From Sediminibacterium magnilacihabitans (GTDB lineage Bacteria; Bacteroidota; Bacteroidia; Chitinophagales; Chitinophagaceae): 64,000 nt of DNA. Each line of letters starts with the position of its first letter. Position 1 is the first letter of the stretch. The translations under genes and the position numbers were made by a program. The notes under the pieces were generated by a model. It did not search any database. It was not told where the DNA came from and was given only the letters and a program-made list of their open reading frames with translations. This document shows, piece by piece, positions 37,459 to 46,614 of this stretch. The stretch covers positions 124,001 through 188,000 of the forward strand of contig PVEQ01000005.1 in assembly GCA_002973575.1 (NCBI GenBank). The letters run 5' to 3'.

Positions 37459-38742
37459 TCAGGCAAATTCGTATCCGATATCCTTCCGGTAGTACATGCC
37501 GTCAAAACTGATTCCAGCCAGTGTTTTTTTCGACAGGTTCACTGCCTCGGTAATGTTGTTGCCAAATGATGATACCGCCAATACCCGCCCGCCATTTGTC
37601 ACCACAGTGGTGTCCAACTGTCGGGTTCCTGCATGGAATACGAAGGTATTTTTGTTATCGCCGGCATGGGCCAGTCCCTCGATCCTGATATTCTTTTGAT
37701 AATCACCGGGGTACCCTCCACTAACTGCCATTACGGTGCAGCAGCTCCTCTCGTCGAAAGCGATATTAGTATCAATTAACGTGCCATTATCCATCGCTGC
37801 AAAAAGTGCCACCAGGTCTGTCTGTAACCTCGGCATCACCACTTCTGTTTCGGGGTCGCCCATGCGGCAATTGTATTCGATCACATAGGGCTCGCCATCG
37901 CAGTTCATCAGTCCGAAGAAAATGAAACCATGATAAATCAGTCCTTCTTTTTTCAATCCATCTACTGTTGGACGTATGATACGTGACTCTACTTTTTGCA
38001 TGAAGACTTCATCCATAAAAGGCACGGGGCTTACACAGCCCATACCACCGGTGTTGAGCCCGGTATCGCCTTCACCGATGCGTTTGTAATCTTTAGCGTG
38101 GCCGATGAGTTGATAGTCGATGCCATCTGTGAGCACAAATACACTCACTTCAATGCCCCGCAGAAATGATTCGATCACCACTTTGCTGCTGGCCTCGCCA
38201 AATTGTTTGTCCAGGATCATGGAAGCAAATACTTCCTGTGCCTGTTCGTGGGTTTCGGCAATAACTACTCCTTTGCCTGCGGCGAGTCCGTCTGCTTTCA
38301 ATACCACGGGCAGACTATGCGCGGCGATGTATTTTTTTCCTTCTTCAAAATTATCGGCTGTGAACTCGGCATAAGCTGCAGTGGGAATCCGGTGACGCTG
38401 CATGAATTTTTTACTGAAAGCCTTGCTCCCTTCCAATTGGGCCGCCGCCGCCGAAGGGGCTACTACGGTGATCTTCTGCAACTGCTCATCGGCCTGAAAA
38501 AAATCGTAAATACCTTTTACCAGCGGCTCTTCAGGTCCTACTACCAACATATTGATGTGATGTGTAATACAGGCTTCTTTAATAGCTGCAAAGTCTGTTA
38601 CACCAATGGGTAAATTGGTGCCGTATTGAGTTGTTCCGGCGTTGCCGGGAGCAATGAATAATTGGTCGCAATGATGGCTCTGGCTCATTTTCCAGGCCAG
38701 CGCATGTTCTCTTCCGCCCGAACCAAGTAAGAGTATATTCAT
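37459..38742 (-). CDS. purD: Phosphoribosylamine-glycine ligase
   Basis: PurD joins glycine to phosphoribosylamine with ATP, the second step of purine synthesis. The 427-residue length is typical. Signatures are MNILLLGSGGREHALAWKM, APGNAGT, VGPEEPLVKG, the ATP-grasp segment PVVLKADGLAAGKGVVIAE (about 138-156), TGGMGCVSPVPF and the magnesium-binding YVIEYNCRMGDPETEVVMPRL (about 285-305). It stands alone, upstream of mreB on the same strand, with no other purine gene nearby. Confidence 0.97.
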   Translation of the reverse strand: MNILLLGSGGREHALAWKMSQSHHCDQLFIAPGNAGTTQYGTNLPIGVTDFAAIKEACITHHINMLVVGPEEPLVKGIYDFFQADEQLQKITVVAPSAAAAQLEGSKAFSKKFMQRHRIPTAAYAEFTADNFEEGKKYIAAHSLPVVLKADGLAAGKGVVIAETHEQAQEVFASMILDKQFGEASSKVVIESFLRGIEVSVFVLTDGIDYQLIGHAKDYKRIGEGDTGLNTGGMGCVSPVPFMDEVFMQKVESRIIRPTVDGLKKEGLIYHGFIFFGLMNCDGEPYVIEYNCRMGDPETEVVMPRLQTDLVALFAAMDNGTLIDTNIAFDERSCCTVMAVSGGYPGDYQKNIRIEGLAHAGDNKNTFVFHAGTRQLDTTVVTNGGRVLAVSSFGNNITEAVNLSKKTLAGISFDGMYYRKDIGYEFA

Positions 38743-38780
38743 GATAAAATGCTGATTGTGGGGCGAAAGTAGAACTTAAT

Positions 38781-40202
38781 TCATTCCACGTAACTTTTTT
38801 CCGGCAGGCGTTTGGCCACCAGCAGGTAAAGCAGGAAAAAGCCCGACAATATGCTGATGAACAACCAAAAATAACTGGCACCTGTATAGCGTGCAAAGAA
38901 CCCATTGTTGGCAATGCTGTTGTTGACGAGACTGGTGAAGATATTACCCAATGAAATGCCCAGCAGGTACAAGGCCGTCATGGTACTCTTCATGGATTTG
39001 GGCGATTGGGTATAGGCATATTCCAGGCAGGTGATGGATACCAATACTTCGGCGCCGGCCAGGATGAAATAAGCCAGTATCTGCCACCACACGGTGGGCC
39101 TGCCACCCTGGTCGATCTTTTCCTGTAAAAAAGCAATGATGATAAAAGACAATATGGTGAGGAACAACCCTGCACCGATCTTGCGCAACGGCGTAACCTT
39201 GATGCCCGTTTTTTCAATGAGTGGGAACAATCCATACGTGAACACCGGTATCAGGCTGATCAGGAACAGTGGGTTGAATGTTTGTATCTGCTCCGGCAGG
39301 AACTCATAACCGAAAATATGCAGATCCAGTTTGGTAGCCTGTAATACCCATTCGGAAAGGTTTTGATCCCATAAAGCCCAGAAAATGGGCGTAAATGCAA
39401 ATACGGCCAGGATGCGGTACACAGCCTGTACGCCATCGATGGCCCCGGGAGAATATTTTTCGGCTACCATTTCCCAAACAGTTTTGCCCTGGCGGTTGGA
39501 AAAGAATTTTCTCAGTGCATACAGGGATATCCCCATGAAATTTTCTTTTTTTACACCGGTTGGTGGCACTTTTACATATTTATGCCTGCCCAGCCAGAAG
39601 ATCAGCGTGGCTAGACACATAAGTATACCGGGTATGCCGAAAGCGAGTTCCGGTCCGTATTTTTTATAGATGATAGGTATCAGCAAGGTCGACAGCACTG
39701 AGCCCGAATTGATGCTGAAATAAAACCAGCCATAAACTTTCGACATCAGTTCCTGGTTTGATTTGTCGAACTGGTCGCCCACATTGGCCGACACGCAGGA
39801 CTTGATGCCTCCCGCCGCAATGGCTATGACAATGAGGCCGGTGCTGAACAGGCTGAGATCGTGTGTAGACAACGACAATACCAGGTTACCGATGGCATAT
39901 AATATAGAGACATACAGAATGACTTTGTATTTGCCAAAGAACCAGTCGGCCACAATACCACCCACCAGCGGCATGAAATAAGCAAAGAACACAAAGAGGT
40001 GAGATAGTTCATTGGAGCGGGCTTCGGCTATGCTCTGCAGGGCCGGGTTATGTGCCGGATTGAAGAATTGCGCTACCAGAAAAGTAGGCATGATGGCTCG
40101 TATGGCATAAAAGCTGAAACGTTCGGCGGCTTCATTTCCGATAATAAATGGCACCGACTTGGGCATTTTAGCTTTTTTTTGCTCGTTTGGTATCTCGGGC
40201 AT
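38781..40202 (-). CDS. Proton-dependent di/tripeptide transporter (POT family)
   Basis: The 473-residue membrane protein has the POT signature near the N-terminus: E24..E27-R28-F29 in GNEAAERFSFYAIRAIM. The second POT motif, YGWFYFSINSGSVLSTLLIP (about 155-174), is also present, along with about twelve to fourteen helices. POT proteins import small peptides with protons through a conserved ExxER motif that is intact here. It diverges from the OPT transporter across a 136-base gap occupied by an inverted-repeat element. Confidence 0.93.
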   Translation of the reverse strand: MPEIPNEQKKAKMPKSVPFIIGNEAAERFSFYAIRAIMPTFLVAQFFNPAHNPALQSIAEARSNELSHLFVFFAYFMPLVGGIVADWFFGKYKVILYVSILYAIGNLVLSLSTHDLSLFSTGLIVIAIAAGGIKSCVSANVGDQFDKSNQELMSKVYGWFYFSINSGSVLSTLLIPIIYKKYGPELAFGIPGILMCLATLIFWLGRHKYVKVPPTGVKKENFMGISLYALRKFFSNRQGKTVWEMVAEKYSPGAIDGVQAVYRILAVFAFTPIFWALWDQNLSEWVLQATKLDLHIFGYEFLPEQIQTFNPLFLISLIPVFTYGLFPLIEKTGIKVTPLRKIGAGLFLTILSFIIIAFLQEKIDQGGRPTVWWQILAYFILAGAEVLVSITCLEYAYTQSPKSMKSTMTALYLLGISLGNIFTSLVNNSIANNGFFARYTGASYFWLFISILSGFFLLYLLVAKRLPEKSYVE

Positions 40203-40250
40203 AAATCGTATTTTGAAATTTTAAATCGTGTCGAAAGTAAGGATTTTATG

Positions 40251-40332
40251 AGTTGTTAGTTGATAGTTGTCAGTTGTTAGAAACAGATGCTAACACATAA
40301 CGCTATCAACTAACAACTATCAACTAACAACT
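40251..40332. repeat. Dispersed inverted repeat with two overlapping right arms
   Basis: AGTTGTTAGTTGATAGTTG (40251-40269) is the exact reverse complement of 40314-40332. Its first 16 bases also pair exactly with CTATCAACTAACAACT at 40303-40318. The right arms are a direct repeat offset by 14 bases, so two alternative hairpins can form. The family is shared with 17752-17808. It lies between divergent transporter genes and ends seven bases before the OPT start codon, within its 5' leader. Confidence 0.82.
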
Positions 40333-40338
40333 ATAACT

Positions 40339-42393
40339 ATGTCTGAATCACAAAAGACCTTTAAGCCCTTCGTTTCTCCCGAAACGAATATGAAAGAATT
40401 GACCGTTAAGTCCATACTCGTGGGCAGTTTGTTCGGCGTTATTTTTGGCGCCGCCACCGTGTACCTGGCTTTGAAAGCGGGCCTCACCGTAACTGCTTCC
40501 ATCCCTATTGCTGTTATTGCCATTACACTTGGCCGGAGATTCCTCAAGACCACCATACTGGAAAACAATATCATCCAGACCACCGGCTCTGCCGGTGAAA
40601 GTATTGCCGGTGGGGTGGCTTTTACACTGCCGGGCTTTCTTTTTCTTTCATCGCCTACCAGCGCCGAATACTTCAATTATTTAACCATATTGGTATTGGC
40701 TATTGTAGGCGGACTGTTAGGCACTTTGCTGATGATACCCTTGCGTAGGGCCTTGATCGTTAATGAGCATGATGCCCTCCCTTATCCAGAGGGAACTGCT
40801 TGTGGCGATGTGTTGAAGGCGGGGGAGAAAGGCGGCGATTTTGCCAAGACGGCTTTCTGGGGACTGGGTGTGGCGTTACTGTATGCGTTCTTGCAAAAAA
40901 TATTGCACGTGATTGCCGAGACGCCTTATTATGCTACCAAACAGATCAATAAGTTCTTTCCTTCGGCGAAAGTGAGCGGTGAGATCACGCCTGAATACAT
41001 TGGTATTGGTTATATCATCGGCCCGCGCATTGCCGGCGTACTGGTAGCGGGTAGTGTATTAAGTTGGATGGTATTTATTCCGCTCTTGTCTACCCTGGTT
41101 CCAGGTGATGTGATTGCGTTACAACTGGCTAAACTGGGTTACCTGGCAGATATTGCCAAGCCCGGTGGAAAAGGCGGATGGGATCCGGTTACACATCATT
41201 TCAATGATTATGCATCGGCCATTTATTACGCGTATGTACGGCAGATAGGTGCGGGTGCAGTAGCAGCCGGCGGTATCATCACCCTTGTTAAAACCATTCC
41301 TACGATTGTAAAATCGGTGAAAGGAAGCCTGTCTTCTTTGAAGGCCGGTAATGAAGAAAGTGCTGCAACTGCTGTGTTGCGTACAGAAAGAGATTTGAGC
41401 CTGCGGGTAGTAGGATTGGGCAGCCTGGGCCTGATCGCTGTTATTACTTTATTACCGCAAGTGCCCGGCGATAACCTGCTCCAGAAATTATTCATTGGTA
41501 TACTGGTATTGTTGTTCGGCGCTTTGTTTGTAACGGTAGCTTCACGTATTGTAGGATTGATCGGTACATCCAACAGCCCCATCAGTGGTATGACCATTGC
41601 CACGGTGATGGGTACCAGCTTGATTTTCCTCAGTGTAGGTTGGACAGGTAAAGCGTTTGAGCCGTTGGTGCTGGTGGTTGGAGGGATGATCTGTATTGCT
41701 GCAGCCAATGCCGGAGGTACTTCACAGGATCTCAAGAGCGGTTACCTGGTAGGTGCCACGCCGCGTAACCAACAGATCGCTTTGTTCATTGGTGCTATCG
41801 TATCTTCTGTTATTATTGGTATAACGGTTAAGTTCCTGGATAAACCTTCAACGGAAATGTTGCAACAAGGTGTGCAACATGCGATCGGTTCAGAGAAATT
41901 CCCGGCGCCGCAAGCTACATTAATGGCTACGTTGATCAAAGGGATACTATCGCAGAACCTCGACTGGCAATATGTAATGGTGGGTATGTTCCTGGCGGTT
42001 ACTGTAGAACTATGCGGTTTGAAGGCATTGAGTTTTGCTATTGGTGTTTACCTGCCGCTTTCTACCACGCTGCCCATTTTCGTGGGAGGTGCTATCAGGG
42101 GAATTGTAGAAGCAAAACAGAAGAAAGCGAATAAGCAGTTGAGCGCGGAAGAAGAGGAGCTGAGTAAAGGAAGTCTGTTTGCAACAGGATTGGTGGCGGG
42201 TGGCGCTGTTGCCGGCGTGCTGATTGCTTTTATTGCCGGAAGTGATAAAGGGGAACGATTTCTGAATGCTGTGAGCATGGAAGACAATATCAGTCATGCA
42301 TTATCGCAGGATGGTTATTTCCTGGTGGGCGCGTTGTTCTTCGCATTGATGGGCATTATACTGTACCGTGTGGCAATGAAAAAGACGGCATAG
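40339..42393 (+). CDS. OPT-family oligopeptide transporter
   Basis: The 684-residue protein has the OPT pattern: MKELTVKSILVGSLFGVIFGAATVYLALKAGLTV at the N-terminus, the NIIQTTGSAGESIAGGVAFTLP motif (about 75-96), LPYPEGTACGDVLKAGE (about 149-165) and about fourteen to sixteen helices. Prokaryotic OPT members import peptides or metal-chelator complexes. The substrate here is not known. Its neighbour is the POT peptide transporter, so a shared peptide-uptake role is plausible. Its ATG follows the inverted repeat by six bases. Confidence 0.93.
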   Translation: MSESQKTFKPFVSPETNMKELTVKSILVGSLFGVIFGAATVYLALKAGLTVTASIPIAVIAITLGRRFLKTTILENNIIQTTGSAGESIAGGVAFTLPGFLFLSSPTSAEYFNYLTILVLAIVGGLLGTLLMIPLRRALIVNEHDALPYPEGTACGDVLKAGEKGGDFAKTAFWGLGVALLYAFLQKILHVIAETPYYATKQINKFFPSAKVSGEITPEYIGIGYIIGPRIAGVLVAGSVLSWMVFIPLLSTLVPGDVIALQLAKLGYLADIAKPGGKGGWDPVTHHFNDYASAIYYAYVRQIGAGAVAAGGIITLVKTIPTIVKSVKGSLSSLKAGNEESAATAVLRTERDLSLRVVGLGSLGLIAVITLLPQVPGDNLLQKLFIGILVLLFGALFVTVASRIVGLIGTSNSPISGMTIATVMGTSLIFLSVGWTGKAFEPLVLVVGGMICIAAANAGGTSQDLKSGYLVGATPRNQQIALFIGAIVSSVIIGITVKFLDKPSTEMLQQGVQHAIGSEKFPAPQATLMATLIKGILSQNLDWQYVMVGMFLAVTVELCGLKALSFAIGVYLPLSTTLPIFVGGAIRGIVEAKQKKANKQLSAEEEELSKGSLFATGLVAGGAVAGVLIAFIAGSDKGERFLNAVSMEDNISHALSQDGYFLVGALFFALMGIILYRVAMKKTA

Positions 42394-42398
42394 TTACT

Positions 42399-43088
42399 TT
42401 ATTCGTCTTTGATGAAACGGTGCAGCAGGTCTAGGTTGCGGATGGTGATCTTTTTACCGTCTACTGAAATAGCTGCTTCTTCTGTCATTTCATTCATGAT
42501 ACGGAACAATGTCTCGTAGGTAGTGCCGGTATAAGACGCCAGGTCCTGTTTGCTGAGGTACAGGTCAATACATCCCTCGTTGTTCGTGCCGAATTTTTCC
42601 TTGAAAGTGAGCAGGGCATTGGCGATCCTTCCTTTTACGGTCATGTGCGCCAGGTTTCGCATGCGCTTTTCCGACTCTTTTAATTCTGCAGCGAAGAACA
42701 TCATCAGGTGGTAAAGAAAATCGTGGTTTACTTTTAAGGTAGAGCGAAAAAAGTCCAGGTCAATGAAGCAGACATCGGTAGGTTGAAGTGCGGTGGCTGA
42801 CACGGGGTATACAGTGTCGGAGCCTAATCCCCTGTGCCCTACAATAGCGCCGTTACCGGCAATACGCAGGATCAGTTCTTTTTCCAAGCCCCATTTCTTA
42901 TGTACTTTCACGAGGCCGGTATGGATGAAGTACATGCCGGTAACTTCTTCGTCTTCCCTGAACAGCAGTTCCCCTTTTTTCAGGTGAAAACTTTTCCGGT
43001 TTTTATCTACGGCAGGCAGCCAATCGCTCAGACAGTGCTTACAAAGCATGCAACTTTTGAGATCGCAGTTCTTCTTGTTTTTTTTCAT
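42399..43088 (-). CDS. Crp/Fnr-family regulator with N-terminal cysteine cluster
   Basis: The 229-residue protein has a cyclic-nucleotide-type beta-roll (about 25-125: GELLFREDEEVTGMYFIHTGLVKVHKK) and a C-terminal helix-turn-helix (about 170-210: LSKQDLASYTGTTYETLFRIMNEM). The N-terminus carries C8, C13, C16 and C19 and the beta-roll has C107. This resembles the arrangement of E. coli FNR (C20, C23, C29, C122), so an oxygen- or NO-sensitive iron-sulfur cluster is possible, though spacing differs. It is encoded downstream of the cobA-type gene and faces the nitrite reductase operon, suggesting it controls nitrate assimilation. The signal it senses is inference. Confidence 0.88.
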   Translation of the reverse strand: MKKNKKNCDLKSCMLCKHCLSDWLPAVDKNRKSFHLKKGELLFREDEEVTGMYFIHTGLVKVHKKWGLEKELILRIAGNGAIVGHRGLGSDTVYPVSATALQPTDVCFIDLDFFRSTLKVNHDFLYHLMMFFAAELKESEKRMRNLAHMTVKGRIANALLTFKEKFGTNNEGCIDLYLSKQDLASYTGTTYETLFRIMNEMTEEAAISVDGKKITIRNLDLLHRFIKDE

Positions 43089-43125
43089 AATCGCCTAGTT
43101 CTCCTGCAGCTTTTGGTAAAGCATT

Positions 43126-43902
43126 TTATCCGGTGGTGGCAGGTATCAGCCGGTGCATCAGTTCATCTTTTAATAAAGAAGGGTGCAGTTTCACCACTTC
43201 TCCTACCACTACGACTGCCGGATTGCTTATGCCGGCATACTGGGCTTTGAAGAAAATATCTTTCACGGTACCGATCACCATTTTTTCGGCTGCAGTTGTG
43301 CCACTCTGGATGATGGCAACAGGAGTATCTTTTTTACCATAACGTTCGAATGTTTCCATAATGGCTTCGAGTTTACTCATGGCCATCAGTATGACAACGG
43401 TTGCAGAAGATTGTGCGGCCCATTGTATATCGGCCGATATTTCTCCTGAACGGGTTGTTCCGGTAGTGACCCAAAAGCTTTCATTGATGCCCCTGCATGT
43501 AAGAGGGATCAACTGGGTAGCTGGTACGGCCAGTGCACTGGAAATACCCGGAATGAGTTCTATGTTCATTCCGGCTGCTTTTGCAATGGAAATTTCTTCC
43601 ATCGCCCTTCCGAATACAAAGGGATCGCCCCCTTTCAGCCGTACAATATGGCGATAGGTGCCTGCATGTTCCAGGATCAGCCGGTTGATCTCTTCCTGAG
43701 ACAAAGCATGACATCCATACCGTTTACCAACGAATTGCCTGATACAACCTGGAGGGGTGTAATCGAGCAGGCTTTCATTAGCCAGGGCATCATATAGAAC
43801 GACTTCTGCTTTCCGGAGGGCTTTGATAGCTTTTAAGGTGATTAGGTCCGGATCTCCCGGTCCGGCCCCGATCAGATAGAGCGAAGGTATTGATAGTTTC
43901 AT
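43126..43902 (-). CDS. cobA: Uroporphyrinogen-III C-methyltransferase
   Basis: This enzyme methylates uroporphyrinogen III twice with SAM to give precorrin-2, the siroheme precursor. The 258-residue protein contains the SUMT motifs YLIGAGPGDPDLITLKA (about 9-25), IVRLKGGDPFVFGR (about 84-97), ELIPGISSALAVPA (about 114-127) and the C-terminal PAVVVVGEVV. NirB needs siroheme, which fits the location. The dehydrogenase and ferrochelatase steps (CysG N-domain or equivalents) are not in this window. It shares a divergent promoter region with nirB. Confidence 0.94.
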   Translation of the reverse strand: MKLSIPSLYLIGAGPGDPDLITLKAIKALRKAEVVLYDALANESLLDYTPPGCIRQFVGKRYGCHALSQEEINRLILEHAGTYRHIVRLKGGDPFVFGRAMEEISIAKAAGMNIELIPGISSALAVPATQLIPLTCRGINESFWVTTGTTRSGEISADIQWAAQSSATVVILMAMSKLEAIMETFERYGKKDTPVAIIQSGTTAAEKMVIGTVKDIFFKAQYAGISNPAVVVVGEVVKLHPSLLKDELMHRLIPATTG

Positions 43903-43940
43903 ATTATTACTAAAATTATGTAAAAAATATTTTAGTGTTT

Positions 43941-43954
43941 TGTATAAAATTACA
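43941..43954. promoter_or_regulatory. Candidate Crp/Fnr operator 1 (TGTA-N6-TACA)
   Basis: TGTATAAAATTACA is a two-fold site with half-sites TGTA and TACA. It lies in the AT-rich divergent region between cobA and nirB, centred 38 to 46 bases before the cobA ATG depending on the reference base. A match by the adjacent Crp/Fnr protein is inferred from general family half-site design. Confidence 0.5.
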
Positions 43955-44013
43955 TAATTGTTTCTAAATTTATGATGTAAATCGCCATTTTAAATGAAAT
44001 AATATAATATCTG

Positions 44014-44029
44014 TGTAAATAATATTACA
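44014..44029. promoter_or_regulatory. Candidate Crp/Fnr operator 2 (TGTAA-N6-TTACA)
   Basis: TGTAAATAATATTACA has perfect five-base half-sites. It is centred about 63 bases before the nirB ATG, in the range where Crp/Fnr activators bind upstream of their promoters. Its centre lies 74 bases, about seven helical turns, from operator 1. Confidence 0.58.
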
Positions 44030-44084
44030 TAGAATTATTTATAATTCGATTGTTTGCCACTATTTCACGCTTAACCCAAGCATT

Positions 44085-46580
44085 ATGAGAGTAGTGGTAG
44101 TAGGTAACGGTATGGTAGGCTATAAGTTTTGCGAAAAACTGGTAGCTAAAAACACCCATGGTCAGTTTGAGCTGACCGTATTCGGGGAAGAAAGCCGCCC
44201 CGCATATGACAGGGTGCACCTCAGTGAGTTTTTTTCCGGCAAATCTGCCGAAGACCTTTCCATGGCATCCGCCGATTGGTACTTTTCCAATAACATCCAG
44301 CTTCATTTGGGCGATCCCGTGCAGAAGATCGACCGTGATCGTAAAACAGTGTATTCCCACAAAGGCCTGGAAGTCCATTATGATTACCTGGTCCTGGCCA
44401 CAGGCTCATCGGCCTTCGTGCCCCCCATACCGGGGGTGGAAAAAAACGGTGTATTTATATATAGGACGATCGAAGACCTGGAATTGATGAAAGCATGGGC
44501 AGGCAGGGCGAAGAAAGGTACTGTGATCGGTGGCGGACTACTGGGTCTGGAAGCGGCCAAAGCCTTGCTCGACCTGGGTATCGCCGACACCAGCGTGATA
44601 GAATTTGCACCCCGCCTGATGCCTCGCCAGGTAGATGAACTGGGATCGCAATTACTGCAATCAAAACTGGAAGCCCTGGGACTTACCATCTATACTGCTA
44701 AAAACACATCAGCTATTCTGGGTGAAGAAGCAATAACCGGTCTCTCATTCGCAGACGGGTCCATCCTTGAATCCGATATGCTTGTTATTTCGGCGGGTAT
44801 CAAACCCAGGGACGAACTGGCCAAAGCTGCCGGGTTGCTCACCGGTCCGCGCGGTGGTATTGTAGTGAATGATTTATTACAAACATCTGATCCCGATATC
44901 TATGCCATCGGTGAATGCGCGCTGCATAATGAAATGATCTATGGACTTGTTGCGCCGGGTTATGAAATGGCCGAAGTGGTGGTGGGACAACTGACCGATA
45001 GTGAAAAAGCTTTTACCGGTTTTGACATGAGCACGAAGCTCAAGCTCATCGGCGTTGATGTGGCCAGCTTTGGAAATCCTTTCATCAATGATGGCGAAAC
45101 AAGAACCATTGTGTTTAATGATGGCATCAATGGTGTTTACAAAAGAGTCAACATCAGTGCAGACGGCAAACAACTCCTGGGCGGTATTCTTGTAGGCGAT
45201 GCCGAACAATACAATATGTTGTTGCAGACCTGCAAAAACAAGATCGTATTACCTCCCAATCCCGAAGACATCATCCTGGGTGCCAGGGGTGGAGAATCGC
45301 AGGAAGCCGGTGTATTGAGCCTGCCCGATGACGCTTATATATGCAGTTGTGAGAGTGTGACCAAAGGAGCTATCTGCAAAGCAGTAGAAGATGGCGAAGA
45401 AACAGTGGATGCTATCAAAAAATGTACGAAAGCCGGAACGGGCTGTGGTGGTTGTTTGCCCATGATCAAAGACCTGGTGAATCATACATTAAAAGCACAG
45501 GGTAAATATATCCGTAATGTTATCTGTGAGCATTTCCATTACAGTCGCCAGGAATTGTACGACCTGGTGAAACTGCACGAATTGAAAAGCTATGAAGATG
45601 TATTGAATAAACTGGGAACAGGTGATGGCTGTGAATTATGTAAACCTTCGGTGGCTTCCATCCTGGCCAGCCTGTGGAATGAAATGATCCTGAAAAAAGG
45701 AAACGATACCGCGCAGGACAGCAACGACCGTTTCCTGGCCAACATACAGAAAGGTGGTACTTATTCTGTGGTGCCGCGCATACCCGGCGGTGAGATCACG
45801 CCCGATAAGTTGATAGTGATCGGACAGGTAGCTAAAAAATATCATCTCTATACTAAAATAACAGGCGGCCAGCGTATTGATCTTTTCGGTGCGCATTTAT
45901 CAGACCTGCCATTGATCTGGGAAGAACTGATCGAGGCCGGTTTTGAAAGCGGACATGCTTATGGAAAAGCGCTGCGTACAGTGAAGAGTTGTGTGGGCAG
46001 CACCTGGTGCCGGTTTGGCTTGCATGACAGTGTAAGTTTTGCTATTCGTGTTGAAGAAAGGTACCGTGGACTCCGGGCTCCGCATAAGATCAAATCTGCG
46101 GTTTCGGGATGCATACGTGAATGTGCCGAAGCACAGAGTAAAGACTTCGGCATCATTGCCACAGAAAAAGGATGGAACCTCTATGTATGTGGTAACGGTG
46201 GTTCCAAACCGCAACACGCTTTATTGCTAGCAACTGATCTCGACGAAGAAACCTGTATCCGTTTTATTGACCGTTTCCTGATGTTCTATATCAAAACTGC
46301 CGATCCATTGACAAGAACTGCTACCTGGCTGAATAAAATGGAAGGTGGTATCGACTACCTCAGAAATGTAGTGGTTAACGACAGCCTGGGCATTGCAGCA
46401 AAGCTGGAAGAAGAAATGCAGTTATTGGTAGACAGTTATAAGTGCGAATGGAAAGAAGCGATCGAAAACCCGGAAATAAGAAAACGATTCAACCATTTTG
46501 TAAATGCGCCCGAAGAAAAAGACCCCAGCATTGCTTTTGAAGAGATGCGGGAACAGAAAAGGGCCAAAGAATGGAAATAA
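44085..46580 (+). CDS. nirB: Assimilatory NAD(P)H nitrite reductase, large subunit
   Basis: This subunit reduces nitrite to ammonium with NAD(P)H. The 831-residue protein has an FAD domain (VVVVGNGMVGYKF, about 3-15), an NAD domain (GTVIGGGLLGLEAAKAL, about 145-161) and a BFD-type [2Fe-2S] site with C420, C422, C454 and C457. A second small cysteine region (C481, C516, C519) follows. The sulfite/nitrite reductase half-domain carries the siroheme/[4Fe-4S] ligands C636, C642, C676 and C680 (C-x5-C, C-x3-C). All cofactors are therefore intact. It is the first gene of the rightward nitrate operon, below two candidate regulator boxes. Confidence 0.97.
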   Translation: MRVVVVGNGMVGYKFCEKLVAKNTHGQFELTVFGEESRPAYDRVHLSEFFSGKSAEDLSMASADWYFSNNIQLHLGDPVQKIDRDRKTVYSHKGLEVHYDYLVLATGSSAFVPPIPGVEKNGVFIYRTIEDLELMKAWAGRAKKGTVIGGGLLGLEAAKALLDLGIADTSVIEFAPRLMPRQVDELGSQLLQSKLEALGLTIYTAKNTSAILGEEAITGLSFADGSILESDMLVISAGIKPRDELAKAAGLLTGPRGGIVVNDLLQTSDPDIYAIGECALHNEMIYGLVAPGYEMAEVVVGQLTDSEKAFTGFDMSTKLKLIGVDVASFGNPFINDGETRTIVFNDGINGVYKRVNISADGKQLLGGILVGDAEQYNMLLQTCKNKIVLPPNPEDIILGARGGESQEAGVLSLPDDAYICSCESVTKGAICKAVEDGEETVDAIKKCTKAGTGCGGCLPMIKDLVNHTLKAQGKYIRNVICEHFHYSRQELYDLVKLHELKSYEDVLNKLGTGDGCELCKPSVASILASLWNEMILKKGNDTAQDSNDRFLANIQKGGTYSVVPRIPGGEITPDKLIVIGQVAKKYHLYTKITGGQRIDLFGAHLSDLPLIWEELIEAGFESGHAYGKALRTVKSCVGSTWCRFGLHDSVSFAIRVEERYRGLRAPHKIKSAVSGCIRECAEAQSKDFGIIATEKGWNLYVCGNGGSKPQHALLLATDLDEETCIRFIDRFLMFYIKTADPLTRTATWLNKMEGGIDYLRNVVVNDSLGIAAKLEEEMQLLVDSYKCEWKEAIENPEIRKRFNHFVNAPEEKDPSIAFEEMREQKRAKEWK

Positions 46581-46614
46581 TAATTATTCAATTCATCATT
46601 TAAAAAATACAACT

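Noticed and set aside
46504..46614. Longer N-terminus for NirD
   Set aside because: The extension overlaps the nirB end and is lysine-rich shadow sequence; the ATG at 46615 gives the normal NirD length.
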